The notes under the pieces were generated by a model that did not search any database, was not told the DNA's origin, and saw only the letters and a list, made by a program, of their open reading frames with translations. From Bacillota bacterium (lineage in GTDB: Bacteria; Bacillota; Clostridia; DSM-8532), in NCBI GenBank assembly GCA_023446675.1, contig JAEXPO010000072.1:1-20694 (forward strand): 20,694 nucleotides of DNA. The letters are read 5' to 3'. Positions 13,708-20,485 of the stretch are shown piece after piece. Within the stretch, counting starts at the first letter, position 1; the number at the start of each line of letters is the position of its first letter. A program made the position numbers and the translations under genes.

Positions 13708-16206
13708 TTACTCTATACCCTCAACCTCTGCCAAAAGGGCTTTTTTCGTGTCCAGCCGGTAGGTTTTAAACTCAAAGCCCGCTAAGGTAACCTCCTTTTT
13801 TAGCGCCAGCGAAGGAATTTCAACAATGGTTTTACGGGGGCTCCCGGTAGGCTCATAAAGTCTTAGAATATAGTCGTCGCCCTCCTCCGCCTTTTTAAAA
13901 ACGCTGAGCTGAACCGATTTGTCGGACAAGGTGAGAAAGGAGGAAAGGGGAGTGCCGTCACCGGAAGGAAAGAAGGACAGGGCATAGGGCTTCTCATTCA
14001 TCACCAGGGCTTCCCTGTCGATGCGCTCAAGCCTTTCTTCAACGGAGCCTGCATTCAGGCGGAAGGTATAAAGGCGCTCACCCTGATCCATACGGGGCAG
14101 GAAACGGTCCTGAACCAGAATGGGCCTGTCGCCTATGGGATGGGCGCAGTAGCCTGCCCCCCTTAACAGGGACATGTAAATGGCGCCGTCCTCTGAGCTG
14201 GAGCCGTAGAGGCCGTCATTAACCAGAGTAACAGCCTGATTATCCCTTGTGGATTCCAGCATGGTCCATTTTTGCGCGACAACCTCCTGCCCGTCATGTG
14301 CCAGATCCTTAATGCCAAAAGCCGTCTGGCCTCTGTAGCGGCTTTCTGTAAGCCGGGTGGGTATAAAGAGCTTGAGCATTTTGTCCTTTTCGTTCCAATA
14401 CACCCGAAGGCTTACTTCTATTTCCGTACCCCGTTTAGGAAGCTTGTAGATCTGGCAGATAAAGGAATGGTTGAAGGAAAAGACCGCTTCTACCACCGTG
14501 CGCACCTCCCCGTCCTCTATGACCCGGACAGAGGGAAGAAGGACGTCCTTGACGCCTGAGAAATCGCTGCCTGCGCCAGGCTTCATAAGAGTAAAAGCAC
14601 CGGCCGCAGGGCCCAGTGTGTTTGTGTCCATACGCCAGGGATCCTCATTGTCATGAAAGACCAGAGGCGCAAAGGCTCCCTCTTTGAGATAGGAGAGGCC
14701 CCTTATACGGTATTCATCAATAAGTCCGGTAAGGGTGTTTATAACAACCTTTAATTCCTCTGTTTCAAAGGTAATGGTTCCTTTATCCTCCGAGAGGGTT
14801 GGAAGGGGCTTGCTTTTTAAAAGCTCAATCCGGCAGTCAAAGCGGTTCATGGATGAGGGCGCCAGCTCTGCCTCAAATACCACCCGCTTTCGCCAGTCCA
14901 GATTGAGATTGCTCCCTTCCTTTTCCGGCTGGGAGGGAAGGCGGACGTCGTTTCGGTACACCACAGGCATGGAAAACTCCTCCGCCCAGTTTTGATCCGC
15001 AAGCATAAACTCACATTCGAAAAAGCCCTTCACAGGATAGGGATGGGGGTTATAAATGAGAATGGGGTACTCGGAAAGCCGGGCAAGGGGCTGGCCGGAG
15101 GAAAGGGAAAAAAAGGCCCTCGCCTTAAGGCGGGCTGCAATTTCCAGTCCATGGCTCAAAAGGCGCAGGGAGGCTTCCTCCGCAGCCTGAATGGAGGAGC
15201 CGGGGAGAATATCGTGAAACTGTGCGGTCATTAAATCGCAAAGCGCCTCATTAAGCTCCCTGGAGGGGTATAGAAGCCCTGAGGACAGGGCGGCCGCCGA
15301 CAGCATTTTCTCCGTCATGTAAAGCTCGTTTTCAAGCCTCCGGTGAAGCTGCTTTATACGTACCATGGAGGTGTAGCAGCCTACAAAACGGGGATTCAAA
15401 TCACCCTCGTAAACAGGCAGGCCCTTTTCGCCGGAGGCTTTGCCAAGCTCGGTGAAATAGTTCTCCGGGGTGGAGTGAAGAATTTCATGGGAAGGGCTTT
15501 GGGCCATCAGCCCTCTGATATCGGTCAAATCCTTGCGGGAGGGGCCTCCGCCGTGGTTTCCAACACCCCAGAGCACAAGCCCTGAATCCTTTTGCGCGTT
15601 TGAGTCCATCCAGGCTTTTATTTTTTCAGCGGCTTTTCCCATAAGGCTGTTGTAGCCCCCGCTGATTTTATGGGCCATCACCCTGCTCCCATTGTAGCCC
15701 TGCCAGAAAAAGTCGTCGGCGGGAAGCTCCGGCATGTGGTCGGGGCGCATGAAGAGATAGGAGTCATAACCGGCCTTTGCAAGTATTTGGACAAGTCCGC
15801 GGCTATGGCCGAAGGAGTCCACATTGACGGCAGTGGTGGGCCTTACCTGAAAGGCTTTTTCAAAATAGGCCCGCCCCAGAAGGATTTGCCGGATGAAGGA
15901 TTCACCGGAGGGCATATTGCAGTCGGGCTGCAAATACCAGCCCCCCATAATATTCCATTTGCCCTTGGCAACCAGGCACTTTATTCTCTCAAAGAGGGCA
16001 GGCTCATATTCCTCCACCCATTTGTAGAGGATGACCTCGTTATGATTGAAGACATAGCCGTCCTCCTCCTCGCAGAAATCTGCCGCTGCCCGGAAGGTTG
16101 ATATGGCCGCTGCCGCCCCTTCCTCCCATTCCCATTGCCATACCGGGTCCAGGTGGGCGTTGCATACAAGATAAAGGCGTTTTTTGCTTCCGCTTTCACT
16201 TTTCAT
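13708..16206 (-). CDS. Glycoside hydrolase family 38 alpha-mannosidase
   Basis: An 832-residue retaining alpha-mannosidase. The N-terminal catalytic domain opens LYLVCNAHLDPVWQW, with the zinc ligands His18 and Asp20. The nucleophile is Asp130 in the NVDSFGHS motif, the third zinc-site region, and MGGWYLQPDCNMPSGES (about 87-103) is a hallmark of bacterial GH38. The middle and C-terminal beta domains follow, giving the usual family length. GH38 removes alpha-linked mannose from N-glycan or mannan fragments. I start at the ATG at 16206, which has AAGGAA 6-7 nt upstream; a TTG at 16257 is open but has no site. No signal peptide is seen, so it acts on imported oligosaccharides. It is divergent from the AraC-family gene and probably activated by it. 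The last residues, KALLAEVEGIE, resemble a remnant at 17660-17696. Confidence 0.94.
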   Translation of the reverse strand: MKSESGSKKRLYLVCNAHLDPVWQWEWEEGAAAAISTFRAAADFCEEEDGYVFNHNEVILYKWVEEYEPALFERIKCLVAKGKWNIMGGWYLQPDCNMPSGESFIRQILLGRAYFEKAFQVRPTTAVNVDSFGHSRGLVQILAKAGYDSYLFMRPDHMPELPADDFFWQGYNGSRVMAHKISGGYNSLMGKAAEKIKAWMDSNAQKDSGLVLWGVGNHGGGPSRKDLTDIRGLMAQSPSHEILHSTPENYFTELGKASGEKGLPVYEGDLNPRFVGCYTSMVRIKQLHRRLENELYMTEKMLSAAALSSGLLYPSRELNEALCDLMTAQFHDILPGSSIQAAEEASLRLLSHGLEIAARLKARAFFSLSSGQPLARLSEYPILIYNPHPYPVKGFFECEFMLADQNWAEEFSMPVVYRNDVRLPSQPEKEGSNLNLDWRKRVVFEAELAPSSMNRFDCRIELLKSKPLPTLSEDKGTITFETEELKVVINTLTGLIDEYRIRGLSYLKEGAFAPLVFHDNEDPWRMDTNTLGPAAGAFTLMKPGAGSDFSGVKDVLLPSVRVIEDGEVRTVVEAVFSFNHSFICQIYKLPKRGTEIEVSLRVYWNEKDKMLKLFIPTRLTESRYRGQTAFGIKDLAHDGQEVVAQKWTMLESTRDNQAVTLVNDGLYGSSSEDGAIYMSLLRGAGYCAHPIGDRPILVQDRFLPRMDQGERLYTFRLNAGSVEERLERIDREALVMNEKPYALSFFPSGDGTPLSSFLTLSDKSVQLSVFKKAEEGDDYILRLYEPTGSPRKTIVEIPSLALKKEVTLAGFEFKTYRLDTKKALLAEVEGIE

Positions 16207-16239
16207 AAGAGATTCCTTCCTTTCCCGAAGATCCTTAGC

Positions 16240-16268
16240 CTTATAGCGTTTATGCAATGTAAAGCCAA
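16240..16268 (-). promoter_or_regulatory. Promoter of the mannosidase gene
   Basis: TTGGCT (16268-16263), a 17-bp spacer and TATAAG (16245-16240) on the minus strand, about 35 bp before the ATG. The -35 is weak and is directly preceded by repeated sites, as expected for an activator-dependent promoter. Confidence 0.6.
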
Positions 16269-16327
16269 AACCGTCTTAAACTGAAACGGTTGTCTTAAGC
16301 TTAAACCGGCGTAAGCCTAAGCCGTTT
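16269..16327. promoter_or_regulatory. Candidate AraC-family regulator sites
   Basis: Two similar segments follow each other, both starting GTCTTAA (16273 and 16292, 19 bp apart) and running on to a CNGG element (CTGAAACGG, CTTAAACCGG). A third related stretch, GTAAGCCTAAGCCG, begins at 16311. AACCGT (16269-16274) and ACGGTT (16286-16291) also form an inverted repeat. The array abuts the mannosidase -35, the usual position for AraC-type activators. Confidence 0.5.
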
Positions 16328-16435
16328 AATACACTTTTATTATGAGAGGGAAGAGAAGGCGTGTACATGGCCTTTTCTAATAGAAAGCGGTCTTATTATG
16401 ATAAGGGTGCTAATGGACCTTATTTGGATAAAACA

Positions 16436-16467
16436 GGGCTTGAAAAGCCCGGCAGCTGTGCTATTCT
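16436..16467 (+). promoter_or_regulatory. Promoter of the AraC-family gene with a palindrome over its -35
   Basis: TTGAAA (16440-16445), a 16-bp spacer and TATTCT (16462-16467). The -35 lies inside the palindrome GGGCTT-GAA-AAGCCC (16436-16450), which may be an operator for autoregulation. The leader would be only about 20 nt. Confidence 0.5.
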
Positions 16468-16492
16468 GAAAGTGAAAGGATAGGGAGAGCTT

Positions 16493-17422
16493 ATGGATAT
16501 TGGATTTTGGAAGCTTCACCTGCCGGCTGTCTTTAACGGTATGTGTTCCGAAATACGGGTCGAGGATGCGGTGGTGGAATGGATAGATATTATTTTTGAA
16601 CAAGTCGGCAATGCCCGGGGCTGTCCTGTTCACACCCATACCTGGTATGAGTTCAACTATGTCTTATCCGGTCAGCTTCTTACGGATTTTGGCCAAGGCA
16701 TGAGGACGATTCCCCAGAACAGCTTTTTCCTCATACCGCCGGGGATGCCCCATGCCCATGAATACAACCGAGCCAGCCCCCACGAGGGCCTGTGCATTCG
16801 ATGGCGCATAAGAAATGCCAATCCGGAGGAAGCGGCAGTACCGTCGGGCACACCTTCCTTTTACCGGCAGCTTGAAAGTCTTCAAAGCTGGAAGCCCGGA
16901 GCCAATGCCGACACTTTCGTTACAGGGGTGCTTTTGGACGGCTTTTTAAAGGCTGCCCAGGAAGGGGGGACACCCCGTTCGCTAAAGCTTCAGCTTGTAC
17001 GCCTGTTGGAAAGGCTTGTTTTCCTCCATGGAAGCAGAAAAGAGGAAAGGCAATCGGTAAGCACCGATCCCCTTCTGCGTAAAATTGAGATTTATCTTGA
17101 AGATACCCAGGGAAAGATCCGCGTTGAAAAGCTGGCTGATTCCCTTCATTTAAGCTATGGTCATCTGGCACGGCTTTATAAGGCCAAAACGGGAATAACC
17201 CTTGTTGAGCGCATGAATATTCTAAGGCTGGAAAAAGCGGCTCTTCTTCTTAAGGAGCCGGAGATGCGGGTTAAGGAGGCAGCCGAAAGGGCCGGCTTCT
17301 TTGACCCGATTTACTTCAGCAAGGCCTTTAAAAAGCATTTCGGAGTTAATCCCCGGACCTTTAAAATGCAATACTTTTATGTCAATGCTTTTATCAAAAA
17401 GAGAGGGAAAAGAAGGGGATAG
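16493..17422 (+). CDS. AraC-family transcriptional regulator with cupin sensor domain
   Basis: A 309-residue regulator. The N-terminal half is an AraC-type cupin (VHTHTWYEFNYVLSG near residues 46-60, IPPGMPHAHEY near 81-91) that would bind a sugar or glycoside. The last 100 residues carry two helix-turn-helix motifs (IRVEKLADSLHLSYGHLARLYKAKTG and VKEAAERAGFFDPIYFSKAFKKHFG, then NPRTFK), the complete AraC DNA-binding domain. GGGAGAG is 4-5 nt before the ATG. It is divergent from the GH38 mannosidase, so it most likely activates that gene in response to a mannoside; this is inference from gene order and the repeats between them. No clear terminator follows. Confidence 0.95.
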   Translation: MDIGFWKLHLPAVFNGMCSEIRVEDAVVEWIDIIFEQVGNARGCPVHTHTWYEFNYVLSGQLLTDFGQGMRTIPQNSFFLIPPGMPHAHEYNRASPHEGLCIRWRIRNANPEEAAVPSGTPSFYRQLESLQSWKPGANADTFVTGVLLDGFLKAAQEGGTPRSLKLQLVRLLERLVFLHGSRKEERQSVSTDPLLRKIEIYLEDTQGKIRVEKLADSLHLSYGHLARLYKAKTGITLVERMNILRLEKAALLLKEPEMRVKEAAERAGFFDPIYFSKAFKKHFGVNPRTFKMQYFYVNAFIKKRGKRRG

Positions 17423-17659
17423 GTCTCCTTGCTTGATTTATTTATGAAAAAGTTTTTGAAAGGCTTTGCTTTAGGAGTTTGGTAATGCAGGTATAACTGT
17501 TTAGATCAGGAAATTACGATAGAAAAGGTTATCAGAAGCTAATGATGTTTACTTAATTTGTGCTGCCATATTAAAGATAATTTCGGCCATTTCTTTTGTT
17601 GATTTGGTCATTTCCGATTTCAGACGGTGCATCCCACCACTGAGGTTCTTTTAACGGTG

Positions 17660-17740
17660 TTACTCTACGCCCTCATTCCCCGCTAAAAGGGCTTTTGGTA
17701 TCCGAAGGGCAGTGGCGTCAACAAACAAACAGTCGGTCAG
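17660..17740 (-). pseudogene. Possible gene remnant resembling the end of the GH38 gene
   Basis: The last codons read KALLAGNEGVE-stop, close to the KALLAEVEGIE-stop of the mannosidase. At DNA level, 29 of 36 bases match between 17661-17696 and 13709-13744, including the frame and stop. Upstream of this stretch the two diverge, and I cannot place the rest in GH38. It may be the scar of a duplicated mannosidase gene or an unrelated remnant. Confidence 0.3.
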
Positions 17741-17742
17741 AA

Positions 17743-17771
17743 TTGTGTGTTTTCGGCTTAAAGTGTATAAT
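17743..17771 (+). promoter_or_regulatory. Promoter of the VOC-family gene
   Basis: TTGTGT (17743-17748), a 17-bp spacer and TATAAT (17766-17771), the latter with a TG just upstream. It lies about 55 bp before the ATG. A second TATAAT-like box occurs nearer to the gene without a clear -35. Confidence 0.65.
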
Positions 17772-17826
17772 TTAAACCAAGAAAAAGCGTTTATATTAGG
17801 AGATATAATACGAAAAGGAGGACGCT

Positions 17827-18195
17827 ATGATTTCATCGATAATGGGTATTGCTTTTGATTGTCCGGATGCAAACGAGTTGGCAGATTTTTATGTTAAACT
17901 GTCAGGTTGGGAAAAGGAGATTTCAGGAGAGGAATTTGCAGCCATTCGTACACCTCAAGGGATATTGCTGGTCTTCCAAACAGTCGAGAACTATGTTCCT
18001 CCGGTCTGGCCATGGAGGGCTGGCGAACAACAGCAGATGGCCCATATTGATTTCAAAACAGACAATTTGCAGGAAGCTGAAGAACATGCAGTCAAATGTG
18101 GTGCAAAAAAAGCAGAAATCCAATATTACGATACTTCGTCCGTTATGTTTGACCCTGCGGGGCATCCCTTTTGCTTATCCACTATTCAGGAATAG
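17827..18195 (+). CDS. VOC (glyoxalase/bleomycin-resistance/dioxygenase) superfamily protein
   Basis: A 122-residue single-domain protein with two beta-alpha-beta-beta-beta units: MGIAFDCPDANELADFYVKLSGW at 6-28, and MAHIDFKTDNLQEAEEHAVKCGAK at about 71-94, ending SVMFDPAGHPFCLSTI. These are the standard landmarks of VOC proteins, with a His in MAHIDF and in AGHPF. Members include glyoxalase I, antibiotic-binding proteins and many of unknown role; nothing here fixes the function. AAGGAGG precedes the ATG by about 5 nt. It stands alone with its own promoter and is more AT-rich than the neighbouring sugar genes. Confidence 0.88.
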   Translation: MISSIMGIAFDCPDANELADFYVKLSGWEKEISGEEFAAIRTPQGILLVFQTVENYVPPVWPWRAGEQQQMAHIDFKTDNLQEAEEHAVKCGAKKAEIQYYDTSSVMFDPAGHPFCLSTIQE

Positions 18196-18283
18196 GCGGC
18201 AGTAGCTGACTTTCCTCCAAAAGCATATTTCTTTGCTTTATTTTATAAAGTTCAAAAGCCCCCGGGGAATCTTGCTGTTTTAT

Positions 18284-18327
18284 AAAAAAACGAAAACGGA
18301 TACCTCAGGCAGGGGGATCCGTTTTCG
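18284..18327 (-). terminator. Terminator of the dehydrogenase/isomerase operon
   Basis: CGAAAACGGAT and ATCCGTTTTCG form a perfect 11-bp stem around a 15-nt loop. On the minus strand it is followed by seven T. It lies about 75 bp after the dehydrogenase stop codon. Confidence 0.85.
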
Positions 18328-18402
18328 CATGCAAAACCGTCTGGCGGCGGTCTTCTTACTTGTTTGGTATGACTTCTTCCTTATATACCCATACCCTGTC
18401 TG

Positions 18403-19410
18403 TCAGGCCATGGTTTCAAGCATTTCCACCGTTACCTCGCATTTAAGGGGTGAACCCTTAACAAAGGCCAGGTATTCGTCCAGCATGAGCTTGCCCATCC
18501 TGGCAATTTCATTGTTATGGCTTCCCGCGATATGAGGGGTTAAGAGCACATTGGGAAGGCTGTAAAAGGCGTGTCCCGGCTCCGGCGGCTCAGGAAAGGT
18601 AACATCCAAAAGTGCCAGACGGGTGGGATCCTCAGTAAGAGCCCGTACCAGATCCGCCTCCACTACCTGGGCTCCCCGGCCCGTATTAATAAAGGTGGCG
18701 TAGGGCTGCATTTTGGAGAACAGGGAATAATTGAGCATGCCTTTGGTTTTTTCGTTATTGGCAAGGTGGTTGGAGATGATGAAGCATTCTTCAAAAAGCT
18801 TTTCCAGGCTGCACTTTTCAACTCCCAGCTCATCGGCCTTTTCCTGGGGCAGGAAAGGATCGAAAACGCAAATATCCATGCTGAGGGTTTTCAGCATCCC
18901 AATAACCAGCTTGCCAATCATACCGGCACCGATGATGCCCACCTTTGTTCCCGCATAATTGCCGGGAAAATAAGCCACATACTCGCGGGCTTCCCGGTGG
19001 CTCTTTTCCTTGAAGAGGCCTGTCGCCTTGTAAAAGCCCTTGTTGGCAAGAACAATTTGGGCGGCGGTATATTCCGCTACCGGAACGGCATTAGCCGAAG
19101 CAGCCGAAAAAACGTGGACACCCTTTGCCAGAAAGGGCCTTGCAAAAGGCTGCACCGATCCGGCACCGTAAAAGACAGCCTTAAGTGAAGGGAAAAAGTG
19201 GCCTATCTGCTCTTCTGTAAGAGCAGGCATACCCCAGGTTGAAAAGATATATTCAACCTTTGACAGCTCGCTTTCCCGGCCAGGAAGCTCCTTTTCGGTA
19301 AGAACCTCGGGCACAAAAACAAGCTCCTTGTTCAATTGCTCACGGGCAGACGCGTTAAAGGCCCTGTTGATAACATTGGCTCCTCCATTGGTTAAATACA
19401 CGGCATTCAT
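18403..19410 (-). CDS. D-isomer-specific 2-hydroxyacid dehydrogenase family protein
   Basis: A 335-residue NAD(P)-dependent dehydrogenase that interconverts 2-hydroxy and 2-keto acids. The nucleotide-binding domain begins VGIIGAGMIGK (GxGxxG at 161-166) with an acidic residue in CVFDPF near 184. The catalytic trio is present: Arg245 in NTGRGAQV, Glu274 in DVTFPEPPEP, His293 in TPHIAGS. The substrate-binding halves on each side are of usual length. Its ATG overlaps the stop of the upstream isomerase gene by 4 bp (ATGA), so translation is coupled. With the isomerase it may handle an oxidised sugar or sugar-acid intermediate; the substrate is not known. Confidence 0.93.
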   Translation of the reverse strand: MNAVYLTNGGANVINRAFNASAREQLNKELVFVPEVLTEKELPGRESELSKVEYIFSTWGMPALTEEQIGHFFPSLKAVFYGAGSVQPFARPFLAKGVHVFSAASANAVPVAEYTAAQIVLANKGFYKATGLFKEKSHREAREYVAYFPGNYAGTKVGIIGAGMIGKLVIGMLKTLSMDICVFDPFLPQEKADELGVEKCSLEKLFEECFIISNHLANNEKTKGMLNYSLFSKMQPYATFINTGRGAQVVEADLVRALTEDPTRLALLDVTFPEPPEPGHAFYSLPNVLLTPHIAGSHNNEIARMGKLMLDEYLAFVKGSPLKCEVTVEMLETMA

Positions 19411-20192
19411 ATAGTTCCTCCCAGTAACTTAAGTAAAAAGTCTGCGTCCTCCAGAAATTGCTGGGGAGCGTCATCCTTAACGAATTCAAGTATGTAATGG
19501 TTTTCAATAGCCGCACCTATTCCGGCGGCAAGGGATATGCTTTTTACATAGCTGCGCCACATCTCCAGGCCCTCCTCTAGTGCATGGCGGGCATGGGGCG
19601 TCCAGTGGAAAACATGAATATTGGACAAATAGGGCTGGATTTCAGAAAGCTCTCTGGCGTTTTCCTCGTGAGAAATGTCGGGATTGGGCTGCCAGTAAGT
19701 TCTTAAATTAGGACAGCCATTGGGAAAGCCGGATGCCTTGAGCAGCTTTAACGCGCTGTCGGAGGTTTCCGTCAGCGTTCCCCTGTGGTATTCAAGACTT
19801 ACCAGAAGTCCCTGTTCCGAAGCCAGGCTGCAAATCTGCTTCAGCTCATGTGCCGCCCGCTCGTAATAAGCCTCGTCGGCTTTTTGGGGCGGAAGCTGCC
19901 CTGCCCATATGCGGATATTGGGCGCACCCAGAGCCTTAGCGCTTTCAAGCACAGGAAGAAAGGCCCCACTGGCGTCTTCCTGGGCGCAAAGCCTGAAATA
20001 GGAGCCGTAGGACAGAACCTTTAAACCCGCCTTACGGGTTTTTTCGCCTGTCTCACGGGCGGAATCGGGATTTCCCGGAGGCACATGAATGTCCCCGCCC
20101 CATTCAATGCCTTCAAGCCCCCCTTGCAATGCTAATTTGATAATTTCGTCCACTGAAAGATTTCTGAAGGTTACGGAGGTTAATCCTGTCAT
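19407..20192 (-). CDS. Sugar phosphate isomerase/epimerase-like TIM-barrel protein
   Basis: A 261-residue protein of the xylose-isomerase-like TIM-barrel (AP endonuclease 2) superfamily. It shows the strand-1 start SVTFRNLSVDEIIKLALQGGLEGIEWGG, the metal-site-type segments LVSLEYHRGTLTET (about 130-143) and NIHVFHWTPHARH (about 195-207), and a late IENHYILEFVKDD strand with Glu. Members act as sugar or inositol-derivative isomerases, epimerases or dehydratases. AAGGAGGAGG lies just before the ATG. It is the first gene of a two-gene operon with the 2-hydroxyacid dehydrogenase and is divergent from a glycoside-hydrolase-like gene. The exact reaction cannot be told. Confidence 0.9.
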   Translation of the reverse strand: MTGLTSVTFRNLSVDEIIKLALQGGLEGIEWGGDIHVPPGNPDSARETGEKTRKAGLKVLSYGSYFRLCAQEDASGAFLPVLESAKALGAPNIRIWAGQLPPQKADEAYYERAAHELKQICSLASEQGLLVSLEYHRGTLTETSDSALKLLKASGFPNGCPNLRTYWQPNPDISHEENARELSEIQPYLSNIHVFHWTPHARHALEEGLEMWRSYVKSISLAAGIGAAIENHYILEFVKDDAPQQFLEDADFLLKLLGGTI

Positions 20193-20287
20193 AGTCCTCC
20201 TCCTTATTGAAAAGTTTTGACCGATACAAATTCCCCGTCTCCTGGAAGCTTCATGTTATTGGCCGGCGGGAGCCTGTATCAAGGAAT

Positions 20288-20316
20288 AGCATACTACACC
20301 TTAACCGGCAAAACAA
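20288..20316 (-). promoter_or_regulatory. Promoter of the isomerase operon with a motif in its spacer
   Basis: TTGTTT (20316-20311), a 17-bp spacer and TATGCT (20293-20288) on the minus strand, about 95 bp before the ATG. The spacer contains a complete copy of the CCTTAACCGG motif, so a protein bound there would block polymerase. Confidence 0.6.
20299..20308 (+). repeat. CCTTAACCGG motif, copy 1
   Basis: Exact copy lying in the promoter spacer of the isomerase operon. Candidate regulator site. Confidence 0.6.
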
Positions 20317-20391
20317 TGCAGGCCATCCCCTTTAGAGGAAAAAATTTCTTGAACCCTGTCCGGGCTTGTCATAAACTTAACATAAAGTGTA

Positions 20392-20401
20392 CCTTAACCG
20401 G
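20392..20401 (+). repeat. CCTTAACCGG motif, copy 2
   Basis: Exact copy in the same orientation, 93 bp from copy 1. With copy 3 it forms a perfect 10-bp inverted repeat. Confidence 0.6.
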
Positions 20402-20456
20402 ATAGGCTTTAGAGCAAGTAATTCCGTGTGAATTTGACACCGGAGTACTGATAAAG

Positions 20457-20466
20457 CCGGTTAAGG
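20457..20466 (-). repeat. CCTTAACCGG motif, copy 3 (inverted)
   Basis: Exact reverse complement, 65 bp from copy 2 and 7 bp before the ribosome site of the hydrolase-like gene. A TTGACA hexamer at 20434-20439 lies 17 bp upstream, so the motif would overlap its -10 region. Confidence 0.6.
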
Positions 20467-20485
20467 ATAAGCGGGAGGTAGAGAT

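Larger units (their letters stand above)
17423..17826. other. Non-coding or degraded stretch between the AraC-family and VOC genes
   Basis: No intact gene is visible in these 404 bp. On the minus strand several short open stretches look protein-like but are broken: about 27 codons ending in a TAA at 17662-17660 (FVDATALRIPKALLAGNEGVE), and two overlapping frames in 17540-17670, one ending NMAAQIK, the other containing EPQWWDAPSEIGNDQ. None has a good ribosome site. A promoter for the VOC gene occupies the right side. The pattern suggests decayed genes. Confidence 0.5.

Noticed and set aside
16207..16257. A TTG start that would add 17 residues to the mannosidase
   Set aside because: No ribosome site, and it would start inside or upstream of the -10 region at 16240-16245; the ATG at 16206 fits better.
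17444..17485. A 13-codon frame MKKFLKGFALGVW after the AraC gene
   Set aside because: It looks like the start of a membrane protein but has no ribosome site and stops at once; too little to call a gene.
18220..18245. A weak hairpin (AAAGCA/TGCTTT) then ATTTT after the VOC gene
   Set aside because: Only a 6-bp AT-rich stem; not enough to claim a terminator.
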